This document shows positions 1 to 5,750 of a DNA stretch of 5,920 nucleotides, one piece after another. The first letter of the stretch is position 1; each line of letters starts with the position of its first letter. The DNA comes from Flavobacteriales bacterium. Its GTDB lineage: Bacteria; Bacteroidota; Bacteroidia; Flavobacteriales; BACL11. A model generated the notes under the pieces. The model saw only the letters and a list, made by a program, of their open reading frames with translations, ran no database searches and was not told where the DNA came from. The position numbers were made by a program, and so were the translations under genes. Location: assembly GCA_002710495.1 (NCBI GenBank), contig PAKE01000011.1:19089-25008 (forward strand). Reading direction: 5' to 3'.

Positions 1-725
1 CCAGTTTTTCGTTTTGATGGATCAACAGAGATAATAGCAATCTTCTTTTTTGGAAAGTCTAAAAGAAACCTTCTTACAAACTCATCAACTAAAGAAGATT
101 TTCCAGACCCTCCTGTTCCAGTAACTCCAAGGACAGGAGTTTTTGATTTTTTAGATAGTTGTTTTATCTCTGAAAGTATTGCGGTATGATTTTTCGGACA
201 ATTTTCAGTAGCAGAAATTATTCTTGCAATCGCATTTATATTCTTATCTTTTATTTCTGAAATTCCTCCATTCAATTTTTCCCCAATAAAGAAATCAGAT
301 TTTTTTATCAGATCATTTATCATACCTTGGAGTCCCATTTTTCTACCATCATCTGGGTGGTAAATTCTGGTAATTCCGTAATTTTCTAATTCTTTTATTT
401 CTTCAGGTAGTATAGTTCCTCCTCCTCCTGCAAAAATTTTAATATGAGTAGATTTATTTTTTTTCAATAAGTCATACATGTATTTCAAATACTCAGTGTG
501 TCCTCCTTGATAAGAAGTCATTGCAATAGCATTTGCATCTTCTTCAATAGCACAATTCACTACCTCTTCCACACTTCTGTCATGTCCCAAATGAATTACC
601 TCACATCCGCTTGCTTGAATAATTCTTCTCATAATATTAATAGCAGCATCATGACCATCAAAAAGAGACGCAGCAGTTACAATTCTTACTTTGTTTTTCG
701 GAGTGTATGTTTTTACTTGTTTCAT
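1..725 (-). CDS. icmF: IcmF-type fused acyl-CoA mutase, N-terminal part (cut by left edge)
   Basis: This is the first 241 codons of an adenosylcobalamin-dependent fused mutase that interconverts isobutyryl-CoA and n-butyryl-CoA (or related branched acyl-CoAs) in the cytoplasm. Residues about 12-145 form a B12-binding domain, with D23-G-H25-D-A-A in place of the usual DxHxxG (H25 would be the lower cobalt ligand), SYQGGH at 71-76 and GGGGT at 100-104. A linker leads to a MeaB-like G-protein domain with the Walker A/P-loop GTGGSGKSS at 203-211 and SVDPS at 233-237. The order B12 domain then GTPase is diagnostic of IcmF; ordinary mutases carry the B12 domain at the C-terminus and MeaB is separate. 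Family members are about 1,100 residues, so the GTPase remainder and the mutase barrel lie beyond position 1. The start is the ATG at 725-723, just upstream of the conserved region. It is transcribed divergently from the propeller gene. Substrate preference cannot be judged from this part. Confidence 0.93.
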   Translation of the reverse strand, partial: MKQVKTYTPKNKVRIVTAASLFDGHDAAINIMRRIIQASGCEVIHLGHDRSVEEVVNCAIEEDANAIAMTSYQGGHTEYLKYMYDLLKKNKSTHIKIFAGGGGTILPEEIKELENYGITRIYHPDDGRKMGLQGMINDLIKKSDFFIGEKLNGGISEIKDKNINAIARIISATENCPKNHTAILSEIKQLSKKSKTPVLGVTGTGGSGKSSLVDEFVRRFLLDFPKKKIAIISVDPSKRKT

Positions 726-747
726 TTATTATTTCTTATTGAAGGTG

Positions 748-755
748 CAAATTTA
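748..755 (-). promoter_or_regulatory. Putative -7 promoter element (TAAATTTG) for icmF
   Basis: In minus sense the sequence reads TAAATTTG, an exact match to the Bacteroidota -7 consensus TAnnTTTG, 22 nt before the icmF start codon. I see no clear TTG -33 element at the usual distance upstream, so the call rests on one box and its position in the divergent intergenic region. No equally exact box is visible for the plus-strand gene at 828. The nearest is TATAATTTG at 785-793, whose spacing is one base off. Confidence 0.4.
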
Positions 756-827
756 CATTTTCTGCATGGATTTGAGAAATGTAATATAATTTGATATTTT
801 TACTCTCAAATAAAACTTTACTTTAAA

Positions 828-3578
828 ATGAAAAAAATCTTATTTTTAATACTTATAATAACTATAATTTTAAGTTGTAATCACTCTGATAATTCTGAGC
901 AGATAACAATGAAAAACCAAAGAAAAGTCATTTACCCGTCTGATAATCCAGCAGAAAGATTAGTTTATGAGAACAGAAGGTTTAAAGATCCAAATACTGG
1001 AAGAGTTCCTTCAGATATGAGAAGAAAAGAATTGATGTTTGCAAAAACACTTCCGATATCAGAGAGTTTGTCAAAATCAAACTGGTCTCATAGAGGTCCA
1101 TATAATGTTGGTGGAAGAACTAGAGCGATCTCATTTGATGTTCAGGATGAAAATATTATTTTGGCTGGAGGAACAAGTGGAGGAATGTTTCGATCTACAG
1201 ATGGTGGTCAAAGTTGGGGTATGACGACAGATCCTGGACAATTGCATAATGTAACTTGTGTTGCTCAAGATACAAGATTGGGACATGAAGATACTTGGTA
1301 TTTTGGAAGTGGAGAAAATAGAGGAGGTTGGCTAGGTGATGTTTCATTTTTAGGAAATGGAATATATAAAAGTATAGATGGAGGTTTAAGTTGGGATTCT
1401 TTAGCAATTACTACTTCGAATACCCCACAAAGTTGGGATAATGATTTTGATTTTGTATGGAATATAGTAACAGATCCATCAAATGATAGTATGGATGTGG
1501 TTTATGCTGCAGTACATGGTGATATATATAAAAGTTCAGATGGTGGAATGAGTTGGGATAAAAAATTAGGAGGCAACAATTCATCTTATTATCAATATAC
1601 TTCCGTAGAAATTACATCAAATGGGGTTGTATATGCTGCTATTAGTTCTGATTGTGTAGACAAGGGAATTTGGAGGTCTCCTGATGGAGAAATATGGACT
1701 AAGATTATTGATGCGAACTTTCCTCCGGTATACGATAGAATAGAACTTGCTATAAACCCAAATAATGAAGATGAAGTATATTGTATTGCTGCTAGTACTA
1801 CTAACTATGGACAGTTTACAAATGTGTTTTTTGGTGGAACTACTTGGAATTCTTTATGGAAATATAATTATTTAAGTGGAAATGGTAGTGGAGTAGGAGC
1901 TCAGTGGATTGATTTGTCTACTAATATACCTGCTAATCAAGCGACATCATTTGATAATTTTAATTGTCAATCTTCTTATGATTTAATGATAAAAGTACAT
2001 CCTACCGATCAGAACACAATATTTATAGGAGGCACAAATCTTTGGCGTTCTACAGACGGATTTACAACTCCAAACAACACCATGATTTGTGGTGGATATC
2101 TAATAGGTTCGTATGAAGGAGATGGGAATTGGGGAGTTTATCCTAATCATCATCCAGATCAACATGATTTATTGTTTTTGCCTTCAGATAATAATGTAAT
2201 GATTTCTGCAACTGATGGAGGAGTATATCGTTCAGAAAACTGTTTTCAGGACACAGTAGAATGGAATACATTAAATAATGGATATTACACAACACAACTT
2301 TATACAGCTACTACAAGTAAAAATGCCAATTCAGATGTCTTACATGGAGGTTTTCAGGACAATGGAAATTTTGTTACTTTTTCCGGAAATGAAACTGATC
2401 CTTGGAGCATGCCTTTTAATGGTGATGGAGCGTATTCTGGAATTGCAGATAATGAAGAAGATTTTTATCTTACAATACAAAGAGGAGTGGCCTATAAAAT
2501 GAAGTTAGATAATCAGGCAAACAGATTAGCATTTAATAGATTAGATCCACTTTCTGCAGATTCCACTAGATATCAGTTTATAAATCCATTTACAATGGAT
2601 GAAAATAATGATAATCTGTGTTATTTGGCTGCAGGAAGTAAGTTATGGAGAAACGATAATTTATCTTCTGTACCATATAATGATGATCATACTAGAAATG
2701 ATATAGGATGGAGTGTGTATACTGATGAAGCTTTTAATTCATCAATGGATATTACGTGTATTCGAACCTCTATAAATCCACCAAATATTCTTTATTATGG
2801 AACAGATAGTAAATATATTCACAGAGTGGATAATGCAAATGTAGGAGACCCTGCTCATGTTGCAATTACTAATATACCAACTAGTTCAGGAGTTCATTGT
2901 GCTGATATAGCAATTCATCCAGAAGATCCTGATAAAATTATGGTTGTTTTCTCTAATTACAATACATATAGTTTATTTTATTCGGATGATGCAGGAGGGA
3001 GTTGGAGTAAAGTTGCAGGTAACTTAGAACAAAATGCTAGTGGTTCTGGTAATGGACCCTCATGTAGAACTGCACAGATAATTCCACTGGGTAATTCTAC
3101 TCTATATGTCGTAGGTACTTCTATTGGTTTGTTTGCTACCAGTAATTTAGATGGACCAAATACAGTCTGGGAGATGATTGCAAAAGATGATATAGGAAAT
3201 GTAATTATTGAGCAAATTGATTACAGATATTCTGACGGTAGATTTACAGTAGCTACCTATGGTTCAGGTATTTTTCAAACTACAATTACAAAAATTGAAG
3301 ATGTTCTTTCTGTAAATGATATTGATGTTAACGAATTAACTATATATCCAAATCCTACTACAGATATTATAAATATTGAGTTTAATGTACCTAAAGGAGA
3401 TCAAGTAAGTTGGACTCTTTACAATGAAGTTGGAAAAAAGATTTCTACTTCTTTAGAGAATGTTAATCTTGGAAAAAATAATTTTCCTATAAATTGCTCT
3501 TCATTAAAAAGTGGAATTTATTTTGTAAGTTTAAATATTAATAGAAATATAATTACAAAACAATTTATAAAACAATAA
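828..3578 (+). CDS. Secreted Asp-box (BNR/sortilin-like) beta-propeller protein with lipobox and T9SS type A sorting domain
   Basis: A 916-residue cell-surface or secreted protein. Residues 1-17 form a lipoprotein signal (hydrophobic 4-15, lipobox I-L-S-C with C17). From about residue 95 come repeated Asp-box motifs SxDGGxxW: RSTDGGQSW 122-130, KSIDGGLSW 181-189, KSSDGGMSW 235-243, degenerate ones at 283-290 and 407-411, and YSDDAGGSW at 718-726. Propeller landmarks HPDQHD (442-447) and GGFQDNG (507-513) are typical of the large WD40/YVTN/BNR-like (VPS10/sortilin-type) exoproteins of Bacteroidota. TYGSGIF near 810-816 closes the propeller. Residues 837-916 are a T9SS type A C-terminal sorting domain (LTIYPNPTTD at its start, SGIYFVSL, ending KQFIKQ). 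The start ATG directly precedes the signal sequence. The protein lacks recognisable catalytic residues, so binding to glycan, protein or surfaces is only inference. A 36-codon lipoprotein gene follows after 3 nt, probably co-transcribed. Confidence 0.9.
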   Translation: MKKILFLILIITIILSCNHSDNSEQITMKNQRKVIYPSDNPAERLVYENRRFKDPNTGRVPSDMRRKELMFAKTLPISESLSKSNWSHRGPYNVGGRTRAISFDVQDENIILAGGTSGGMFRSTDGGQSWGMTTDPGQLHNVTCVAQDTRLGHEDTWYFGSGENRGGWLGDVSFLGNGIYKSIDGGLSWDSLAITTSNTPQSWDNDFDFVWNIVTDPSNDSMDVVYAAVHGDIYKSSDGGMSWDKKLGGNNSSYYQYTSVEITSNGVVYAAISSDCVDKGIWRSPDGEIWTKIIDANFPPVYDRIELAINPNNEDEVYCIAASTTNYGQFTNVFFGGTTWNSLWKYNYLSGNGSGVGAQWIDLSTNIPANQATSFDNFNCQSSYDLMIKVHPTDQNTIFIGGTNLWRSTDGFTTPNNTMICGGYLIGSYEGDGNWGVYPNHHPDQHDLLFLPSDNNVMISATDGGVYRSENCFQDTVEWNTLNNGYYTTQLYTATTSKNANSDVLHGGFQDNGNFVTFSGNETDPWSMPFNGDGAYSGIADNEEDFYLTIQRGVAYKMKLDNQANRLAFNRLDPLSADSTRYQFINPFTMDENNDNLCYLAAGSKLWRNDNLSSVPYNDDHTRNDIGWSVYTDEAFNSSMDITCIRTSINPPNILYYGTDSKYIHRVDNANVGDPAHVAITNIPTSSGVHCADIAIHPEDPDKIMVVFSNYNTYSLFYSDDAGGSWSKVAGNLEQNASGSGNGPSCRTAQIIPLGNSTLYVVGTSIGLFATSNLDGPNTVWEMIAKDDIGNVIIEQIDYRYSDGRFTVATYGSGIFQTTITKIEDVLSVNDIDVNELTIYPNPTTDIINIEFNVPKGDQVSWTLYNEVGKKISTSLENVNLGKNNFPINCSSLKSGIYFVSLNINRNIITKQFIKQ

Positions 3579-3581
3579 AAA

Positions 3582-3692
3582 ATGAAAAGATTAATATTAT
3601 TTACATTGATATCACTCTTCTTGTTTGGTAGTTGCTCATCATCAAAGAAAGGATGTGATGGGAAAAAGAAGGTTCCTGCAGGAATGTGGTAA
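3582..3692 (+). CDS. Tiny lipoprotein (36 residues)
   Basis: A short ORF, 36 residues. It has a clear lipoprotein signal: MKR, a hydrophobic stretch at residues 4-15, and F-G-S-C with C18 as the probable lipidated cysteine. This is followed by a short polar tail SSSKKGCDGKKKVPAGMW. The mature peptide would be only 19 residues, lysine-rich, with a second cysteine (C25). Its start lies 3 nt after the stop of the propeller gene, and its stop TAA overlaps the next ATG by one base (TAATG), so the three ORFs look translationally coupled in one transcript. Small Lys/Cys-tailed lipoproteins of this kind occur in Flavobacteriia, but I know no assigned function. Confidence comes from the signal peptide and the tight gene spacing, not from homology. 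Confidence 0.65.
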   Translation: MKRLILFTLISLFLFGSCSSSKKGCDGKKKVPAGMW

Positions 3693-3862
3693 TGAAAAGG
3701 ATCATTACACATCTAATAATTATTCCATTATTTGGAATGTCACAAACTAATTATGAATTACCTATAGAATCAAGAGATGATTTTTATATATTATCAAATA
3801 ACTTGATAAGATATTTAAATTCTCATACTTTTGGGTATTTAAATATTAGCAATGGTTCGTAG
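3692..3862 (+). CDS. Short exported-looking ORF (56 residues), possibly the 5' end of a broken gene
   Basis: The ATG overlaps the upstream stop by one base. The protein begins with a signal-peptide-like MKRIITHLIIIPLFGMSQ, resembling the SPI type with cleavage near residue 16-18. A polar region follows (ELPIESRDDFYILSNN...). An in-frame TAG at 3860-3862 ends it abruptly. Reading through that TAG gives coding-like text (NISFSEMAPFIWISISEDK) to a second stop at 3917-3919, and a one-base shift there continues as KRYMLTITIEDAN to a TAA at 3960-3962. This suggests an originally longer exported protein of roughly 90 residues, with one nonsense and one frameshift mutation. Alternatively the 56-residue form is the true product. 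I do not recognise a family. Confidence 0.45.
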   Translation: MKRIITHLIIIPLFGMSQTNYELPIESRDDFYILSNNLIRYLNSHTFGYLNISNGS

Positions 3863-3962
3863 AACATTTCATTTTCCGAAATGGCTCCCTTTATATGGAT
3901 TAGTATCTCTGAAGATAAGTAAAAGATATATGTTGACTATAACTATTGAGGATGCTAATTAA
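3852..3962 (+). pseudogene. Probable decayed 3' remainder of the preceding exported ORF
   Basis: This stretch can be read two ways. As an intact ORF from the ATG at 3852 it gives 36 residues beginning MVRRTFHFPKWLPLYG. As a continuation of the ORF at 3692, interrupted by TAG at 3860 and a frame change near 3917-3921, it gives ISISEDK then KRYMLTITIEDAN. The second reading ends in the same stop (3960-3962), 19 nt before the terminator hairpin, which is where a real gene end would be expected. No ribosome-binding or promoter signal supports a separate gene at 3852. No family is recognised. Confidence 0.3.
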
Positions 3963-3981
3963 TTCTGACTGAATCTAAATA

Positions 3982-4003
3982 AACCTACTCATTTGAGTGG
4001 GTT
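3982..4003. terminator. Bidirectional intrinsic terminator hairpin, copy A
   Basis: Arms AACCTACTCA (3982-3991) and TGAGTGGGTT (3994-4003) pair over 10 bp with one G-T wobble and a TT loop. A/T-rich runs flank both sides (AAATAA before, ATTTATT after). It lies between the convergent plus-strand propeller operon and the minus-strand 70-residue gene and can terminate both. It forms the first part of composite repeat copy A. Confidence 0.75.
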
Positions 4004-4011
4004 ATTTATTA

Positions 4012-4044
4012 GTGGACCTCTCGGTCATTATTTCGAACTTTTTT
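4012..4044 (-). repeat. 33-nt repeat tail, copy A
   Basis: The plus sense begins GTGGACCTCTCGGTC, continues ATTATTTCGAAC and ends TTTTTT. It is 32/33 identical to copy C at 4879-4911 and 25/33 to copy B at 4349-4381. It lies 8 nt from terminator hairpin A and 34 nt downstream of the stop of the 70-residue gene, in that gene's sense. In minus sense it holds GTTCGAA followed by GACC-GAGA-GGTC, a small hairpin with a GNRA-type loop. Confidence 0.85.
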
Positions 4045-4078
4045 AGAAAATTATTCAGTTAAATTTTTGATTTATATT

Positions 4079-4291
4079 TTAACAACAACCACAACTTTTT
4101 TGAGAGATGTGATTTTCTAATTTTTTAATATTACAAGAATAAACAGGGTATTTAGCAAGAAATATTTCTGCTAACATAATATTAGAAACATAATTATCTG
4201 CTCCAAATTTATTTCTCAATGTAGCGCCAAATTCTTCAATAGTATAAAGTTTTTTTTCTATCCCTAATGGGTTGTCATTATTTACTTTCAT
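4079..4291 (-). CDS. Uncharacterised 70-residue protein ending in a CGCC motif
   Basis: A small, soluble-looking protein with no signal peptide or membrane segment. The central part (IEEFGATLRNKFGADNYVSN...AEIFLAKYPVYSCNI) looks like one compact helical unit; the rhythm 'LA..FLAKYP.Y' recalls short helical segments in phage-associated proteins, but that likeness is too weak for a call. The C-terminus is cysteine-rich (QKSCGCC, with another Cys at residue 53), which could bind metal or form disulfides. The start ATG at 4291 lies 16 nt after a TATTTTTG promoter box. Downstream are repeat tail A and terminator hairpin A, so it appears to be a single-gene transcription unit. No function is assigned. 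Confidence 0.6.
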   Translation of the reverse strand: MKVNNDNPLGIEKKLYTIEEFGATLRNKFGADNYVSNIMLAEIFLAKYPVYSCNIKKLENHISQKSCGCC

Positions 4292-4307
4292 AAGATTTTA
4301 ATTTGTC

Positions 4308-4315
4308 CAAAAATA
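4308..4315 (-). promoter_or_regulatory. TATTTTTG -7 promoter element for the 70-residue gene
   Basis: The minus sense TATTTTTG fits TAnnTTTG exactly. It begins one base after terminator stem B ends and leaves a leader of roughly 10 nt before the ATG. The same octamer occurs before the lipoprotein gene (4814-4821, minus) and the rhodopsin gene (5796-5803, plus). No TTG is found at the ideal -33 spacing. Confidence 0.5.
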
Positions 4316-4316
4316 C

Positions 4317-4345
4317 AAAAAACCTCACAATTAGTGTGGTTTTTT
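4317..4345. terminator. Intrinsic terminator hairpin, copy B
   Basis: AAAAAACC (4317-4324) pairs with GGTTTTTT (4338-4345), continued by CAC (4326-4328) with GTG (4334-4336) across one T-T mismatch; the loop is AATTA. In minus sense the stem ends in a T-run, the classic form for terminating the lipoprotein gene at 4405-4803. The arm sequence differs from A and C apart from the AACC/GGTT base. Confidence 0.75.
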
Positions 4346-4348
4346 AAA

Positions 4349-4381
4349 GTGGGTATTACGGTTCTAGTTTCGAACTTTTTT
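4349..4381 (-). repeat. 33-nt repeat tail, divergent copy B
   Basis: It has the same length and position relative to its hairpin as copies A and C, and is 25/33 identical to copy C. The outer GTGG, central CGGT and the TTTCGAACTTTTTT end are kept. The inner bases that make the GGACC/GGTCC hairpin in copy C are changed, so the small hairpin is lost here. It starts 23 nt after the lipoprotein stop in that gene's sense. Confidence 0.75.
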
Positions 4382-4404
4382 AACAAGTTTTTTTCTTTTT
4401 ATAA

Positions 4405-4803
4405 TTAATCCATCACATGAAATGTTACGGATTCAGAATTAGTATTTCCTGACATATCTTCAGCAGATATTTGTATAGTGTAATTTGCCATTGATCCAGA
4501 TGGAATTTCTGCAATAAATGATGTGTCAACATTAAATACTGTATTGTGGATATGATCGAAAATTATTTCTATTGATGCTGGGTCTGCAGAGTAATCACTT
4601 GTTATATTTATTGTGACATCATGAACTTCATCATCATCTGTGATAGCAGTATTAATTTCAACTATAGAACCTGTAGCAGGCATATCTTGAGAAGTAGGTG
4701 AGATGATATTAATTGTAGGTCCATTTTCTGCTGGATCTGATTCGTCTTTTTTACATGCAATGATTAAAAAAGTTAGTATTAGAAATGTTGTCGCTAGTCT
4801 CAT
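4405..4803 (-). CDS. Small surface lipoprotein with an Ig/cadherin-like domain
   Basis: A 132-residue lipoprotein. Residues 1-17 form the signal (hydrophobic 5-15, lipobox I-I-A-C, C17). The mature N-terminus C-K-K-D-E fits the Lys plus two-acid pattern described as a lipoprotein surface-export signal in Capnocytophaga and relatives, so outer-leaflet exposure is likely. After a Pro/Glu linker, residues about 30-132 form a single beta-sandwich-like domain: INIISPTS, EINTAITDDDEVHDVTINI, then a His-containing strand FDHIHNTVFNVDTSF and the final ISAEDMSGNTNSESVTFHVMD. The 'D-DDE-H...' and 'A-D-GN' patterns match Ig/cadherin-like repeats common in Bacteroidota lipoproteins (DUF4625-type is an alternative). 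The acidic residues could bind Ca2+. It looks like a single-gene unit with its own promoter box and terminator B. Confidence 0.75.
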   Translation of the reverse strand: MRLATTFLILTFLIIACKKDESDPAENGPTINIISPTSQDMPATGSIVEINTAITDDDEVHDVTINITSDYSADPASIEIIFDHIHNTVFNVDTSFIAEIPSGSMANYTIQISAEDMSGNTNSESVTFHVMD

Positions 4804-4813
4804 TTTTTTTTTA

Positions 4814-4821
4814 CAAAAATA
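4814..4821 (-). promoter_or_regulatory. TATTTTTG -7 promoter element for the Ig-like lipoprotein gene
   Basis: The minus sense TATTTTTG matches TAnnTTTG and lies between terminator hairpin C and the ATG at 4803. The distance to the ATG is only 10 nt, implying a very short leader of about 5 nt. Either the transcript is nearly leaderless or the true start lies slightly elsewhere in the flanking T/A tract. Confidence 0.4.
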
Positions 4822-4847
4822 TATATAATTATGATTTAAAGAAATAA

Positions 4848-4871
4848 AAACCCACTCAATTGAGTGGGTTT
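4848..4871. terminator. Perfect 24-bp palindromic terminator, copy C
   Basis: Arms AAACCCACTCAA (4848-4859) and TTGAGTGGGTTT (4860-4871) are exact inverse complements, with A/T-rich flanks on both sides. It sits at the end of the DUF998-like gene (minus), whose TAA at 4870-4872 overlaps its edge. Its left arm, less the last A, recurs exactly at 5561-5571 without a partner arm. Confidence 0.8.
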
Positions 4872-5568
4872 ATTTATGGTGGACCTCTCGGTCCTTATTT
4901 CGAACTTTTTTTCTAAAGAATATTAATGAAGAGATAAAAAATAAAAGCATTGATAGTAAACATATCCATTCAATAATACAAACAAATAATATATTGGGTC
5001 TATTGTTAAGTGTGACTAACATATTAACGTCAAGCTGATGGAATTGTATAATATTTATTAATGTCGTGAATGATATAAAAATTCCTGAAATAACAAAATG
5101 TCTTGGAAGTTCTTGCTTTTTCATAAACAGAAAGTAGATATTAAATAATAATGAGGCGAAGAAACATAGATAAAAAAAGAGAAGAGCAGAAACAACGTGA
5201 ATGAACGTATTATCCATAGAGAATATACCAATAGATATTGCAGATAATCCAATTGTAGAAATTATCCATTTGAATAAAACTTTAATGTTTCTAGAAGAAT
5301 CAGGGATAATTTTCAGATAATAGAAAATTAAAAAAGGTGTGCCAAAAATTAAAGATAGATTAAATATCTTAGCTTTTTTGGAACATTTATATTGACCTAA
5401 TTCAGAAACAAAATGATTTAACACATTGTAATTTTCTCCTGAACAACCAATATAGTTGATAGAAGAGGCTATAATGCCATAAAGTATAATTAAGGCACCT
5501 AAGCATCCTGTTAAAATTATAATATTTAAGTTATATGCTTTAATATGAGCTAAAATAACAAAACCCAC
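4870..5568 (-). CDS. DUF998-like integral membrane protein, with doubtful start and repeat-derived C-terminus
   Basis: A 232-residue hydrophobic protein with about six membrane segments, near residues 16-37, 70-86, 100-117, 122-146, 157-177 and 192-217. HFVSELG at 52-58 in the first loop, then KIFNLSLIFGTPFL, and SMDNTFIHVVSALLFF at 117-132 match the layout of the DUF998 family, whose function is unknown. No ATG is available near the N-terminus. The only listed start is GTG at 5568-5566, which lies in sequence shared with the neighbouring gene fragment, so the native start and promoter appear to be missing. Homology-like sequence begins about residue 15 (NIIILTGCLGALIILYG), so little of the domain is lost. 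The C-terminal tail VRNKDREVHHK is encoded by repeat copy C. It may be expressed poorly or not at all. Confidence 0.6.
   Translation of the reverse strand: MGFVILAHIKAYNLNIIILTGCLGALIILYGIIASSINYIGCSGENYNVLNHFVSELGQYKCSKKAKIFNLSLIFGTPFLIFYYLKIIPDSSRNIKVLFKWIISTIGLSAISIGIFSMDNTFIHVVSALLFFYLCFFASLLFNIYFLFMKKQELPRHFVISGIFISFTTLINIIQFHQLDVNMLVTLNNRPNILFVCIIEWICLLSMLLFFISSLIFFRKKVRNKDREVHHK
4879..4911 (-). repeat. 33-nt repeat tail, copy C, reading into the DUF998-like ORF
   Basis: It is 32/33 identical to copy A and lies 7 nt from hairpin C. In minus sense GGACC-GAGA-GGTCC can form a 5-bp stem with a GNRA-class tetraloop, preceded by GTTCGAAATAA. Unlike copies A and B it lies inside an ORF: it encodes about the last 14 residues of the membrane protein (KKVRNKDREVHHK). 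Confidence 0.85.
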
Positions 5569-5718
5569 TCAGTATCTTCTAACGATTATAGTTTATATAC
5601 AGCGATTATAGGACAGGGAACAGCAACATCTGTTGGTAATTCAACAACCTTTTATGTAATAGATTGGGAAGCGTCTAATCATTTATTGAAAGTAGAGGTA
5701 GATTTTCTGTTACACTAA
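5563..5718 (+). pseudogene. 3' fragment of a tail-fibre/S74-type surface protein gene
   Basis: The reading frame THSVSSNDYSLYTAIIGQG, then VGNSTTFYVIDWE and NHLLKVEVDF, matches the conserved N-terminal module of Bacteroidota tail-fibre/Peptidase S74-type proteins (pattern 'THSvtTN.yGL...IGqGt...F..IDW....fLKVEVD'). The frame is open from 5554 back to a TAA at 5551-5553, with no start codon and no signal peptide. It ends at TAA 5716-5718, where the family normally continues with 'GTSQLLSVPYALYA'. The fragment is therefore missing both its beginning and its usual continuation. The 5' break coincides with the end of the minus-strand gene tract. Confidence 0.65.
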
Positions 5719-5750
5719 ATTTATATTAGTTTTTGTAATGAAAAAAATTT

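Noticed and set aside
785..793. TATAATTTG as promoter of the propeller gene
   Set aside because: The spacing between TA and TTTG is one base off the TAnnTTTG consensus and there is no TTG at the -33 distance; too weak to list as a feature.
498..794. 98-codon plus-strand ORF
   Set aside because: Lies opposite the strongly recognisable icmF coding sequence; its translation is low-complexity (Ser/Asn/Ile-rich) and has no domain features.
1039..2502. Short ORFs in other frames within the propeller gene (1039-1224 and 2278-2502 plus, 1195-1407 minus)
   Set aside because: All are enclosed by the 916-residue protein with clear Asp-box and sorting-domain homology; no independent promoters or protein features.
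3518..3712. 64-codon minus-strand ORF
   Set aside because: Overlaps the end of the propeller gene and the small lipoprotein, which has a convincing signal peptide on the plus strand; the minus translation looks random.
3982..4911. Integron attC sites
   Set aside because: The single-gene units resemble integron cassettes, but the repeats lack paired RYYYAAC and GTTRRRY core sites (GTTCGAA does not fit), and no integrase is visible.
3982..4911. CRISPR array
   Set aside because: Only three repeats, separated by whole genes of different lengths rather than uniform short spacers, and no cas genes.
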